Positions 1-8,788 of a stretch of 64,000 nt of DNA are shown one piece after another (the stretch's first letter is position 1; each line of letters opens with the position of its first letter). The translations under genes were made by a program, and so were the position numbers. This DNA comes from Paraburkholderia aromaticivorans (lineage in GTDB: Bacteria > Pseudomonadota > Gammaproteobacteria > Burkholderiales > Burkholderiaceae). Location of the stretch: positions 1 through 64,000 of the forward strand of contig NZ_CP022989.1 of assembly GCF_002278075.1 (NCBI RefSeq), given 5' to 3'. Under the pieces are notes generated by a model, which worked only from the letters and a program-made list of their open reading frames with translations, did not search any database and was not told the DNA's origin.

Positions 1-371
1 GCGCGTTGCGGAATCACCCAGATCTGCAACAGGTGCGCGGGTTCGTCCTGCGACGCGTTGAACTCGCTGTGCTGCACACCCGTGCCGGCGCTCATGCGCT
101 GCACGTCGCCGGGACGGATGGTCGAGCCGTTGCCCATGCTGTCGCGGTGGGCCAGCGCGCCTTCGAGCACATAGGTGACGATCTCCATGTCGCGATGGCC
201 GTGCGTGCCGAAACCCTGGCCGCCGGCGATGCGGTCTTCGTTGATGACCCGCAGCGGGCCGAAATGCACGTGCTGCGGATCGCGATAGTCGGCAAACGAG
301 AAGCTGTGATACGAGTCGAGCCAGCCGTGGTTGGCATGACCGCGCTCTTCGGAGCGGCGAATCTCGAACAT
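1..371 (-). CDS. Pirin family protein (partial, C-terminus outside window)
   Basis: The reverse strand reads from an ATG at 371 to the window edge (123 codons, no stop), starting [17 protein letters not shown]. It shows the pirin N-terminal cupin pattern: [10 protein letters not shown], then the metal-site stretch [10 protein letters not shown], and later [10 protein letters not shown]. Pirins are cytosolic two-cupin iron proteins; bacterial members are often annotated quercetin 2,3-dioxygenase or redox-responsive regulators, and the physiological substrate is usually unknown. The second cupin lies outside the window. It is divergent from the transporter genes that follow. Family assignment is firm; specific function is not. 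Confidence 0.9.
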   Translation of the reverse strand, partial: MFEIRRSEERGHANHGWLDSYHSFSFADYRDPQHVHFGPLRVINEDRIAGGQGFGTHGHRDMEIVTYVLEGALAHRDSMGNGSTIRPGDVQRMSAGTGVQHSEFNASQDEPAHLLQIWVIPQR

Positions 372-850
372 GGAGGAACTCCCGGTGAGTAAATGGCGAT
401 GCCAAGAATGTAGGGGCATGGCCCGCGCTAAACAATCGGCATGGGCGCACCGGATCGTTTCATCAATCAGCGCAATCGGCGGCCGGCACGATTCGGGTCG
501 ACAAAGAACGACAGCGTCGCGCTCGCACAACGTCCGCACACGCCAGTTCACCGCCGCGGGCGTCCCGCACTGGCGCCCCGTCCCTGTTCGGGTAAAATAC
601 CGCGCTTTTCGAGATTGCGTGGGCGCCGAAGGCACGCCAGCGGGCCCGCCCCGGCGCACCGCGATGGCTGAGCCGCGGGTTTCAGACCCGCGCCGGGCCG
701 CGTCGAGGCATCAAGTGAACGCGGCTCGTACCGAAGCAGGATCGCCGGGCGGCGCGACAATTTTGACCGCCTAGAATAGCGACGGCCGGCCACGAACCGG
801 CGGTCACCGGGATCGGCATACCACGACGATCAGTTCGACCCAGGAGAAAC
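372..850. other. Intergenic region between pirin and argT-like gene
   Basis: This holds the divergent promoter region of the pirin and transporter genes. I see a perfect 7-bp hairpin (674-680 with 686-692, loop TTCAG) in GC-rich DNA without a T-run, and a good ribosome binding site, AGGAGA at 842-847, ahead of the ATG at 851. Short open frames here have no coding character that I trust. No promoter elements could be called with confidence. Confidence 0.5.
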
Positions 851-1627
851 ATGAAGAAGCTCGCACTGTGCGTGGCGTTTGCGGTCATGGCCACCGGCGC
901 GATGGCGAAAGAGTGGAAAACCGTGCGCATCGGGGTGGACGCCAGCTATCCGCCGTTCGAATCCAAGGCGCCGGATGGTCAGGTGGTCGGCTTCGATGCC
1001 GACCTGACCCGCGCACTGTGCGCGAAGATGAACGTGAAATGCGTGTGGGTCGAGCAGGATCTCGACGGCATCATTCCCGCGTTGAAGGGCAAGAAGTTCG
1101 ACGCGATCGTGTCGTCGCTGACCATCACGGACAAGCGCCGCGAGCAGATCGACTTCTCCGACAGGCTGTTCGACGCGCCGGCCCGCATGATCGCCCGGAC
1201 CGCGTCGCCGCTGCTGCCCACGGCCGCCTCGTTGAAAGGCAAGCGCGTCGGCGTCGAACAGGGCTCGACTCAGGAAGCCTACGCCAAGGTCTGGTGGGAG
1301 CCCAAAGGCGTGACCGTGGTGCCCTACCAGAATCAGGATCAGGTGTACGCCGACCTCGCTTCGGGGCGTCTGGACGCCGCCTTGCAGGATGAAGTGCAGG
1401 CCGACGCCGGTTTTCTGAAGACGCCGCGCGGCAAAGGCTTCGGCTGGGCCGGCCCGGAAGTGAAGGACCCGAAGACGATCGGCGAAGGCACGGCCATCGG
1501 CCTGCGCAAGGACGACGCCGAACTGAAGGCGATGTTCAACCAGGCGCTGGCGCAGGTTCGCGAGGACGGAACGTTCAGGAAGCTCGAGAAGCAGTACTTC
1601 GACTTCGACATCTCGCCTCGGCATTGA
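851..1627 (+). CDS. argT: Periplasmic binding protein of a lysine/arginine/ornithine/histidine ABC transporter
   Basis: This 258-residue protein has a clear Sec signal peptide (MKKLALCVAFAVMATGAMA, cleavage before KEWK), so the mature protein is periplasmic. It then has the family 3 solute-binding signature: IGVDASYPPFESKAPDG, VGFDADL and SSLTITDKRREQIDFSDRLF. It would capture a cationic amino acid and deliver it to the HisQM permeases encoded downstream. Gene order (binding protein, two permeases, ATPase) is that of the enterobacterial argT-hisJQMP operon. The start has a good ribosome binding site (AGGAGA). Exact ligand (Lys/Arg/Orn versus His) cannot be read from sequence alone; argT and hisJ names are interchangeable here. 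Confidence 0.9.
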   Translation: MKKLALCVAFAVMATGAMAKEWKTVRIGVDASYPPFESKAPDGQVVGFDADLTRALCAKMNVKCVWVEQDLDGIIPALKGKKFDAIVSSLTITDKRREQIDFSDRLFDAPARMIARTASPLLPTAASLKGKRVGVEQGSTQEAYAKVWWEPKGVTVVPYQNQDQVYADLASGRLDAALQDEVQADAGFLKTPRGKGFGWAGPEVKDPKTIGEGTAIGLRKDDAELKAMFNQALAQVREDGTFRKLEKQYFDFDISPRH

Positions 1628-1927
1628 GTCCGGACCCGGGCCCGGACACTGAGCCCGGGCCCAGGAAGCAGCACCCACGAAACTCGGGGCTCGCCCGCAT
1701 GGGCTTTCACGAGGCTTCGTAATACAGTCGGCAGTAGATTGACCCGCAGTTTCACCACAAGAGTCGAAAAGCGCGCTGCAAGACCGGCAACGGCCATGCA
1801 GTCATGATTTGCACAGCGGTGCGCTGTGCGCCGCAGGTCACAGCGAGCTACAAGCTCGCGGCAAACGCGGCGCAGAGTTGGCCGCGTCTTTCGCGGTGTG
1901 TCGCAAACACATCGTCAAGGACCCCAT
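1628..1927 (+). other. argT-hisQ intercistronic spacer with GC-rich hairpin
   Basis: The 300-bp spacer begins with a strong hairpin 9 bases after the argT stop: CCCGGGC (1635-1641) pairs with GCCCGGG (1653-1659). There is no T-run. It could protect the argT mRNA 3' end or attenuate readthrough, giving more binding protein than permease. In Salmonella the hisJ-hisQ spacer carries REP hairpins thought to act this way; the analogy is inference. The rest of the spacer shows no gene I would defend. Confidence 0.5.
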
Positions 1928-2617
1928 ATGTTCCTTCAAGGCTACGGCCCGCTGCTCCTCAACGGCACCTGGCAAACCGTCAAACTGGCGGTGTTGTCGC
2001 TGGCGTTCGCTTTCGTGCTGGGCCTGCTCGGCGCGGCGGCGAAACTGTCGAAAAACCGCATCTCGAACGGCGTAGGCACCGTCTACACCACGCTCGTGCG
2101 CGGCGTGCCCGATCTGGTGCTGATGCTGCTGCTGTTCTATAGCATCCAGATCTGGCTGAACAACCTGACCGACCTGCTCGGCTGGGATCAGATCGACATC
2201 GATCCGTTCGTGGCCGGCGTCGCGGTGCTCGGCTTCATTTACGGCGCGTACTTCACCGAGACTTTCCGCGGCGCGTTTCTCGCCGTGCCGCGCGGCCAGC
2301 TCGAAGCCGGCGCGGCTTACGGCATGACCGGCTGGCAGGTGTTCAGCCGCGTGATGTTCCCGCAGATGATGCGCTTCGCGCTGCCCGGCATCGGCAATAA
2401 CTGGCAGGTGATGGTCAAGGCCACCGCGCTGGTGTCGATCATCGGCCTCGCCGACGTGGTCAAGGCTTCGCAGGACGCGGGCAAGGGCACGCTGCGGTTC
2501 TTCTTCTTCACCCTGTTCGCAGGGGCGATCTATCTCGTCATCACCACAGTGTCCAACTTCGTGCTGATGTACCTCGAAAAGCGTTACTCGACCGGCGTGC
2601 GAAAGGCGGATCTATGA
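1928..2617 (+). CDS. hisQ: ABC transporter permease, HisQ type
   Basis: A 229-residue inner-membrane permease of the polar amino-acid class. The start is the ATG at 1928 (MFLQGYGPLLLNGTWQTVKL), not upstream in-frame codons, because this is where family proteins begin. Hydrophobic spans include the N-terminal VKLAVLSLAFAFVLGLLGAA and a C-terminal AIYLVITTVSNFVLMYLE. The cytoplasmic EAA loop that docks the ATPase is seen as EAGAAYGMTGWQVFSRVMFP. It overlaps hisM by ATGA (2614-2617), implying translational coupling and an HisQ-HisM heterodimer. Confidence 0.93.
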   Translation: MFLQGYGPLLLNGTWQTVKLAVLSLAFAFVLGLLGAAAKLSKNRISNGVGTVYTTLVRGVPDLVLMLLLFYSIQIWLNNLTDLLGWDQIDIDPFVAGVAVLGFIYGAYFTETFRGAFLAVPRGQLEAGAAYGMTGWQVFSRVMFPQMMRFALPGIGNNWQVMVKATALVSIIGLADVVKASQDAGKGTLRFFFFTLFAGAIYLVITTVSNFVLMYLEKRYSTGVRKADL

Positions 2618-3327
2618 TCGAGATCATTCAGGAATACTGGCGCAATTACCTCTACACCGACGGCTACCGGATCACCGGCGTGGCGATCACGCTGTGGCTG
2701 CTGGTCGTGTCGATCGGGCTCGGCTTCTGCCTGTCGATTCCGCTCTCGGTAGCCCGCGTGTCGAAGAAGAAGTGGCTCGCCGGCCTGGTCTGGCTGTATA
2801 CGTACATCTTCCGCGGCACGCCGCTCTACGTGCAGCTGCTGCTCTGCTACACCGGCTTGTACAGCCTCGAGATCATCCGCAATCACGAGCTCACCAACGC
2901 GTTCTTCCGCGACGGCATGCATTGCACGCTGCTCGCTTTCACGCTGAACACCTGCGCGTACACCACGGAGATTTTCGCCGGCGCGATCAAGGCGACGCCG
3001 TATGGCGAAATCGAAGCGGCACGCGCTTACGGCATGTCGTCGTTCACGCTGTACCGGCGCGTGATTCTGCCCTCGGCATTGCGCCGCGCGTTGCCGTACT
3101 ACAGCAACGAAGTGATCCTGATGCTGCACGCCACCACGGTCGCGTTCACCGCGACCGTGCCGGACATTCTCAAGATCGCGCGCGACGTGAACTCCGCGAC
3201 GTATCAGTCGTTCAATGCGTTCGGTATCGCCGCCCTGCTCTATCTGTGCATTTCGTTCGCGCTCGTGTGGCTGTTCCGCCGCGCCGAGCGCCGCTGGCTC
3301 GCTTACCTGCGGCCGCAAGGCAAGTAA
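2614..3327 (+). CDS. hisM: ABC transporter permease, HisM type
   Basis: A 237-residue inner-membrane permease, partner of HisQ. The overlapping ATGA start with hisQ fixes the N-terminus (MIEIIQEYWRNYLY). Visible features are the first hydrophobic span ITGVAITLWLLVVSIGLGFC, the family signature YTYIFRGTPLYVQLLL, and the EAA coupling loop EIEAARAYGMSSFTLYRRVI. The C-terminal span AALLYLCISFALVWLFRRAE completes the fold. It would form the basic amino-acid channel with HisQ and be energised by HisP encoded 45 bases downstream. Confidence 0.93.
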   Translation: MIEIIQEYWRNYLYTDGYRITGVAITLWLLVVSIGLGFCLSIPLSVARVSKKKWLAGLVWLYTYIFRGTPLYVQLLLCYTGLYSLEIIRNHELTNAFFRDGMHCTLLAFTLNTCAYTTEIFAGAIKATPYGEIEAARAYGMSSFTLYRRVILPSALRRALPYYSNEVILMLHATTVAFTATVPDILKIARDVNSATYQSFNAFGIAALLYLCISFALVWLFRRAERRWLAYLRPQGK

Positions 3328-3372
3328 CCCAAGGCACCGCGCCTCAGCCAGTCAGCACGCCCAAGGATTCTG

Positions 3373-4152
3373 ATGAACACCAAGAAGCAAAAGCTCTTCG
3401 TCGACGAGCTTCACAAACAGTACGGCGATAACGAAGTTCTCAAGGGCGTGTCGCTCAAGGCCAACGCCGGCGACGTGATCAGCGTGATCGGCTCGTCCGG
3501 TTCGGGCAAGAGCACGATGCTTCGTTGCATCAACTTCCTCGAACAGCCGAACTCCGGACGCATCTTCGTGGACGGCGAAGAAGTCCGCACGCAGATCGGC
3601 AAGAATGGCGCGTTGCGCGTGTCGGACCCGAAACAGTTGCAGCGCGTGCGCACCCGCCTCTCGATGGTGTTCCAGCACTTCAACCTGTGGTCGCACATGA
3701 ACGTGCTCGAGAACATCATCGAGGCACCCGTCAACGTGCTGGGCCTGAAGCGCAAGGAAGCCGAAGAGCGCGCGCGGGAATATCTGGAAAAGGTCGGACT
3801 CGCGCCGCGCCTCGAGAAACAGTACCCGTCGCATCTGTCGGGCGGCCAGCAGCAGCGCGTGGCGATCGCGCGCGCGCTGGCCATGCATCCCGATGTGATG
3901 CTGTTCGACGAACCGACCTCCGCGCTCGACCCCGAATTGGTAGGCGAAGTGCTCAAGGTCATGCAGACGCTCGCCGAAGAAGGCCGCACGATGATCGTCG
4001 TCACGCATGAAATGGCGTTCGCGCGCAACGTGTCGAATCACGTGATGTTCCTGCATCAAGGCCGCGTGGAAGAAGAAGGCCATCCCGACGAGGTGTTTAG
4101 GAACACGAAAAGCGAACGGCTCAAGCAGTTCCTTTCCGGCAGCCTCAAATAG
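3373..4152 (+). CDS. hisP: ABC transporter ATP-binding protein, HisP type
   Basis: A 259-residue cytoplasmic ATPase with all nucleotide-binding motifs: Walker [10 protein letters not shown] near residue 40, Q-loop VFQHFNLW, signature LSGGQQQR near 155, Walker [14 protein letters not shown] and H-loop VVTHEM. The insert between Walker A and the Q-loop ([16 protein letters not shown]) is typical of HisP/GlnQ-type polar amino-acid ATPases. It is the last gene of the argT-hisQMP operon and is followed by a rho-independent terminator at 4201. Confidence 0.95.
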   Translation: MNTKKQKLFVDELHKQYGDNEVLKGVSLKANAGDVISVIGSSGSGKSTMLRCINFLEQPNSGRIFVDGEEVRTQIGKNGALRVSDPKQLQRVRTRLSMVFQHFNLWSHMNVLENIIEAPVNVLGLKRKEAEERAREYLEKVGLAPRLEKQYPSHLSGGQQQRVAIARALAMHPDVMLFDEPTSALDPELVGEVLKVMQTLAEEGRTMIVVTHEMAFARNVSNHVMFLHQGRVEEEGHPDEVFRNTKSERLKQFLSGSLK

Positions 4153-4200
4153 ACACTCACGAATAACCCGTTATTTGGGCTGTAGTCAAAGCAATATTAC

Positions 4201-4228
4201 AAGGCGCTTACGAGCGCCTTTTTTGTTT
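4201..4228 (+). terminator. Rho-independent terminator of the argT-hisQMP operon
   Basis: A perfect 8-bp stem AAGGCGCT/AGCGCCTT (4201-4208 with 4213-4220), tetraloop TACG, runs into a six-T tract. It lies 48 bases after the hisP stop on the same strand. Confidence 0.9.
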
Positions 4229-4742
4229 CGGTCACCTGCGCATTCCGGCCATTTCGCCCGCGAAATCCGCGTCCCAGCCGCCTCCAGCGGCCGCCTTTCC
4301 GCCTTACTCTGCCGTATCCAAAGCGTCAATAGTGGCAATCCTTAACGTTGCTCGCGCCGAACCGTGATTCCCTTATCGGATAAGGGTTTTCGCGCTTTTC
4401 ACGGACGCTGCAACGGGTCGTCGCGCACATTCTTATTGCAATTTGGAGACATCAATCGAGGCCGGTACTAATTTCTTCTCCCAGTGAAGGGTATTTTTGA
4501 TAAATTAGTAACCAAAGTAGCAAAACAAAGTTCATTAAAAGTAGTTTTACTTCAAAGCACAGAGGAGAACCGGTCGGCGAGGGATCGGCATGACGACCAG
4601 ATAGCCCCAAGGCTACACGTCACGGCAGGAGACCCAATCCACCCGCTAATCTCCCTGGTACCGATTTCTGTTCGGCGCAACTCGCGGCCGAGCACCATTC
4701 GCAGTACTGGGTTTCACTTTTTGACAGGGTATGGAGGAGAAG
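4229..4742 (+). other. Upstream region of the porin gene with a 17-bp palindrome
   Basis: This 514-bp stretch has no credible gene. At 4370-4386 there is a perfect palindrome, CCCTTATC-G-GATAAGGG, followed by TTTT: it may be a second terminator or an operator. Positions 4480-4560 are markedly AT-rich compared with the surroundings, which suits a strong porin promoter or leader, but I could not choose specific -35/-10 boxes. Confidence 0.45.
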
Positions 4743-5894
4743 ATGAAGAAAGCTTTGCTCGCCGCTGCGCTGATGACAGCCGGTGTTGTTGCGCACGCCC
4801 AAAGCAGCGTGACGCTGTACGGCCGCCTTGACGCCGGTATTGAGTACATGACGGGCGTTCCGCAAGGCGTGGGTGCAAATGGTCAGGCAACTGGCAGCAC
4901 GAACCGCTGGCGCGCGGAAAGCGGCGACTGGGGTACCAGCCTGTGGGGCTTGAAGGGCGTTGAGGACATCGGTGGCGGCAACAAGGTCCTGTTCCAGTTG
5001 GAAGGCTCCTTCAATACCATGACGGGTGCAGGCCCTGGCGGCGGCGGTCTCTTCAATCGTTGGGCAACTGTCGGCCTGTCGAACGACCAGTACGGTACGT
5101 TCACGATGGGTCGCATGCTGTACATCTCGAACGGCGTGTGGGACTTCGACCCGTTCGGTCAATCGAACTGGTCGTCGGCATCGCTGGTGCGTGGCCGCAA
5201 CTGGCCGCAATCGAGCAACAACTTCGCTTACCAGTCGCCGAAGATCGCGGGCTTTGACTTCTACGGTCAATACGCGCTGTCGAACGCAACGAGCTGGAAC
5301 GGCAACGGCACGACCGCTCAAGGTCGCGAAGCTGGCGCACAAGTTACCTACACGAACTCGCTGTTCCAGGTTCGCGGTATTTACGACGAAATCCGCAATC
5401 CGGCTAACGGCGCTCTGTACGGCCCGAACCCGAGCGCGGTCAATACGGCCAACATCGGTAACGGCGTGTTCGCGGCATCGCGTGAATACTCGGCTCTCGT
5501 GAACGTGTTCCTGGGTCAGTTCAAGATTCAGGCTGCTTACCAGGCTGTCCGTTCGGCAGGTGCACAGAACGTTCTGCCGGGCCAGCCGACCACGCTCGAT
5601 CACGAATGGGGCGGTGTGACGTGGCAAGCAACGCCGGCAGCGGCGCTGATCGCTGCGGTCTACCACGTGAACGGCAACAATGGCGCAGGCAACGCGACGA
5701 TCTACACGGTCGGCGGCTCGTACAACCTGTCCAAGCGCACGCTGCTGGACCTCCAGGTTGCAACGACGCAAAACAGCAAGACGGCTAACTACGGCCTGAA
5801 TGCCAACAACGCAGGTACGGCAACCAGCACGGACAATCCGCTGCCGGGTCATAGCCAGACTGGCGTGTACGCAGGTATTCAACACTCGTTCTAA
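4743..5894 (+). CDS. Outer-membrane porin (Gram-negative trimeric porin, Burkholderia OmpC/Opc type)
   Basis: A 383-residue porin with signal peptide MKKALLAAALMTAGVVAHAQ, the first strand SSVTLYGRLDAGIEY typical of beta-proteobacterial porins, the constriction-loop region around YISNGVWDFDPFG, and a C-terminal barrel strand ending in phenylalanine (YAGIQHSF), the BAM recognition signal. The ATG at 4743 is preferred over the in-frame ATG at 4731 because GGAGGAG (4734-4740) sits just before it and the signal peptide starts there. It stands alone and is followed by two hairpins. Substrate is unknown. Confidence 0.95.
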   Translation: MKKALLAAALMTAGVVAHAQSSVTLYGRLDAGIEYMTGVPQGVGANGQATGSTNRWRAESGDWGTSLWGLKGVEDIGGGNKVLFQLEGSFNTMTGAGPGGGGLFNRWATVGLSNDQYGTFTMGRMLYISNGVWDFDPFGQSNWSSASLVRGRNWPQSSNNFAYQSPKIAGFDFYGQYALSNATSWNGNGTTAQGREAGAQVTYTNSLFQVRGIYDEIRNPANGALYGPNPSAVNTANIGNGVFAASREYSALVNVFLGQFKIQAAYQAVRSAGAQNVLPGQPTTLDHEWGGVTWQATPAAALIAAVYHVNGNNGAGNATIYTVGGSYNLSKRTLLDLQVATTQNSKTANYGLNANNAGTATSTDNPLPGHSQTGVYAGIQHSF

Positions 5895-5906
5895 TCGAAC
5901 GGTGCT

Positions 5907-6025
5907 CCCCGGAGGGACTTCCTCCGGGGTTGTAGTCAAGAATTCTTCAAGAGAATCTTTTTCACGCTGCTGCGAGAGGCGCGTATCGGTGCGATGTCCG
6001 CAAGGGTATCGCACCGTTTTTTATT
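5907..6025 (+). terminator. Two hairpins after the porin gene; the second is a classic terminator
   Basis: The first hairpin (about 5907-5929) is CCCCGGAGG/CCTCCGGGG with a short GACTT loop and no U-tract. The second has stem CGGTGCGAT/ATCGCACCG (5987-5995 with 6008-6016) followed by six Ts and further A/T. Together they would end the highly expressed porin transcript and shield its 3' end. Confidence 0.85.
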
Positions 6026-6154
6026 TGAGCGGACGGTTTTGCCACGGCTTGAGCGCACCGCCACGGTGCATGCGTGGCTCACGTCACGCTTGTGAGCGCA
6101 GTGGGTAAATGCCGCCGCGCCCGGTCCTGCTTCAAGGCGACGAAGTCAGGCGGT

Positions 6155-6547
<393 letters not shown>

Positions 6548-6629
6548 CTACGCCGCGCCGGATGCGTTGCGGCAATCCGGCGCGTGGTTCGGTTGAGTCC
6601 GCAGCGATCGGCCGAGGGTTCGGCGCGGC

Positions 6630-8330
6630 TCACTCCGCCGGTTCGGTGTAGCGCGACGTGATCGGATAACGCCAGTCGCGCCCGAACGCGCGATGCGTGA
6701 CGCGAATGCCGATCGGCGCCTGGCGGCGCTTGTACTCGTTGATCTTGATGAGGCGCGTGACGCGTTTCACGTCGTCGACCGCGTAACCCGCCGCGATGAT
6801 TTCGGCAAGCGAGCGGTCCTCTTCCATGTACATGCGCATGATCGCGTCGAGGACTTCGTACTCGGGCAAGCTGTCCTGATCGGTCTGGTTCTCGCGCAGT
6901 TCCGCCGAGGGAGCGCGCGTCAGGATCCGTTCGGGGATGATGTCCTGCTTGCTGAACGTGGTGGCCTGATTGCGGTAATGGCAAAGCCGGTAGACGAGCG
7001 TCTTGGCAATGTCCTTGATGACCGCGAAACCGCCGGCCATGTCGCCGTACAGCGTGCAGTAGCCCACCGCCATTTCGCTCTTGTTGCCGGTGGTGAGCAC
7101 GATCGAGCCGAACTTGTTCGAGAGCGCCATCAGCAAGGTGCCGCGAATGCGCGCCTGAATGTTCTCTTCGGTGGCGTCTTCGGCGCGGCCGGCGAATTCT
7201 TCCGCAAGCGAGCTGCGGAACGCGTCGAACATCGGCGCGATCGCGATTTCGTCGTAGCGCACGCCGACGCGGCGCGCCATCTCGGCGGCGTCCGTCGTGG
7301 AAATGTCCGCGGTGTAGCGGGACGGCATCATCACCGCGCGCACGCGGTCCGCGCCGAGCGCGTCGCACGCAACAGCCAGCACCAGCGCCGAATCTACCCC
7401 GCCCGACAGGCCGATCAACGCGCCCGGGAAGCCGTTCTTATTGATGTAGTCGCGCACGCCCATGACGAGCGCCGCATACACCTGAGCCTCGATCGACTGA
7501 TCCGGCGCGATCGCCGCGGGCAACGGCTTGCCGTTTTCGAATTCGACGATCGCGGTCGCTTCCTCGAACTGCGCCATCTTGGCGACCAGTTCACCCTGCG
7601 CGCCGAGCACGAACGAACCGCCGTCGAACACCAGTTCGTCCTGCGCGCCGACCATGTTCACGTAGACCATCGGCAGGCCGGTTTCGCGAATCCGCGCGCG
7701 CAGAATGTCGAAGCGCACCGCCTCCTTGTTCAGGTGGTACGGCGAGCCGTTCGGAATCAGCACCACCTGCGCGCCCGCCGCCTTCGCCATTTGCGCGGCC
7801 GACGCATGCCACGCGTCCTCGCAGATCACCACGCCGTACTTCACGCCGTCGAGTTCGAACACGAACGGCTGCGGGTCGGACGCGAAGTAGCGCTTCTCGT
7901 CGAACACCTCGGTATTGGGCAAATCCTGCTTGCGGTACGTGCCGCGCACTTCGCCATCCACGATCAGCGAGGCCGCGTTGAACGTGTCGACCGGCGGCAC
8001 GCCGCGCTCGATCGGCGCGTTTGCATTACCATGGCCGTGCGCCGCGTTGTGCGTGACATCGCGCAGCGGATGGCCGACGATCACATGCAGGCCGGCGAAC
8101 GGTTTCAGTTGCACAGCGAGGTCGGCCAGCGCGGCCGCGCTCGCGGCATAAAACGCGGGACGCAGCAGCAGGTCTTCGGGCGGATAGCCGGAGAGCGCGA
8201 GTTCAGGCGCGATCAGCAGCTTCGCACCACCGTTGTGCGCGGTGCGCGCGGCGGCGACAATCTTCTCGACGTTGCCGGCGAAGTCGCCGACGGTGACATT
8301 GATTTGGGCAAGAGCGATTCGGGTCTTCAT
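6630..8330 (-). CDS. nadE: Glutamine-dependent NAD+ synthetase
   Basis: A 566-residue two-domain enzyme (EC 6.3.5.1). The N-terminal carbon-nitrogen hydrolase domain (about 1-270) releases ammonia from glutamine: LLIAPELALSGYPPEDLLL carries the catalytic Glu and YGVVICEDAW the catalytic Cys. The C-terminal synthetase domain has the PP-loop GLSGGVDSAL, plus TTGNKSEMAVGYCTLYGDM. It amidates deamido-NAD+ in the last step of NAD biosynthesis. The ATG at 8330 (MKTRIALAQINVTVG) is chosen over an ATG six codons upstream because family proteins begin there. It is divergent from the interrupted acyltransferase gene. Confidence 0.95.
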   Translation of the reverse strand: MKTRIALAQINVTVGDFAGNVEKIVAAARTAHNGGAKLLIAPELALSGYPPEDLLLRPAFYAASAAALADLAVQLKPFAGLHVIVGHPLRDVTHNAAHGHGNANAPIERGVPPVDTFNAASLIVDGEVRGTYRKQDLPNTEVFDEKRYFASDPQPFVFELDGVKYGVVICEDAWHASAAQMAKAAGAQVVLIPNGSPYHLNKEAVRFDILRARIRETGLPMVYVNMVGAQDELVFDGGSFVLGAQGELVAKMAQFEEATAIVEFENGKPLPAAIAPDQSIEAQVYAALVMGVRDYINKNGFPGALIGLSGGVDSALVLAVACDALGADRVRAVMMPSRYTADISTTDAAEMARRVGVRYDEIAIAPMFDAFRSSLAEEFAGRAEDATEENIQARIRGTLLMALSNKFGSIVLTTGNKSEMAVGYCTLYGDMAGGFAVIKDIAKTLVYRLCHYRNQATTFSKQDIIPERILTRAPSAELRENQTDQDSLPEYEVLDAIMRMYMEEDRSLAEIIAAGYAVDDVKRVTRLIKINEYKRRQAPIGIRVTHRAFGRDWRYPITSRYTEPAE

Positions 8331-8427
8331 GGCAGGATCGACAGGCAAGCCGACGTGGCTTGCGAGTACCGCGGCTGGTTAGCTCGACGGAATGGACAAA
8401 TCGGATAAACGAACGGCGTAGCGCTCA

Positions 8428-8730
8428 ATGCGCCGCGCCGTTCATTGGGAACAGTCACACAGATTGAACCAGGAACGCTTTGATTATCGCACGGGCATTC
8501 TGGCGTCGCCCTCCGAGGTGGACGCCGCCGAATGGAATGCCCTCCTCGCCCAGCAGTCGCAGCCCACGCCGTTTTTGCGGCACGAGTTCCTGAGCGCGCT
8601 GCATGCGACCCGCTGCGCGGTCGCCGATACCGGCTGGGCGCCGCAATTCGTCACGCTGACGGACCCGCGCACGGACAAGCTGGTGGCCGCCGCGCCGGTG
8701 TACCTGAAGGGCCACTCGTACGGCGAGTAC
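8428..8730 (+). pseudogene. FemAB-like (PF04339/DUF482) acyltransferase, 5' part, cut off at the island edge
   Basis: Reads MRRAVHWEQSHRLNQERFDY and then aligns to the N-terminal part of the complete relative encoded at 18152-19285: EWNALLAQQSQPTPFLRHEF matches EWNALAAGNPFVTHEYLSAM, and PVYLKGHSYGEY matches PLYLKSHSRGEY. Similarity ends abruptly after the G-E-Y codons (about 8730); what follows is low-GC element DNA giving a short nonsense tail to 8766. The family normally has about 380 residues; only about 100 remain. The start could instead be the TTG at 8464. The rest of the gene is not in the window, so it is either beyond the far end of the island or lost. Confidence 0.8.
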
Positions 8731-8788
8731 ACGCTTTTATGTATTATTGGCGGGGTGACTGACTGATTGATACATTAGCGGAGACGGC

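Noticed and set aside
830..1678. 282-codon open frame antisense to the binding protein gene
   Set aside because: Shadow of a clear signal-peptide-bearing binding protein.
4620..6014. 464-codon open frame antisense to the porin gene
   Set aside because: It mirrors the porin reading frame and has no recognisable domain; the porin is certain.
6693..8408. 571-codon open frame antisense to nadE
   Set aside because: His/Arg/Val-rich shadow of a GC-rich gene; nadE motifs are unambiguous on the other strand.
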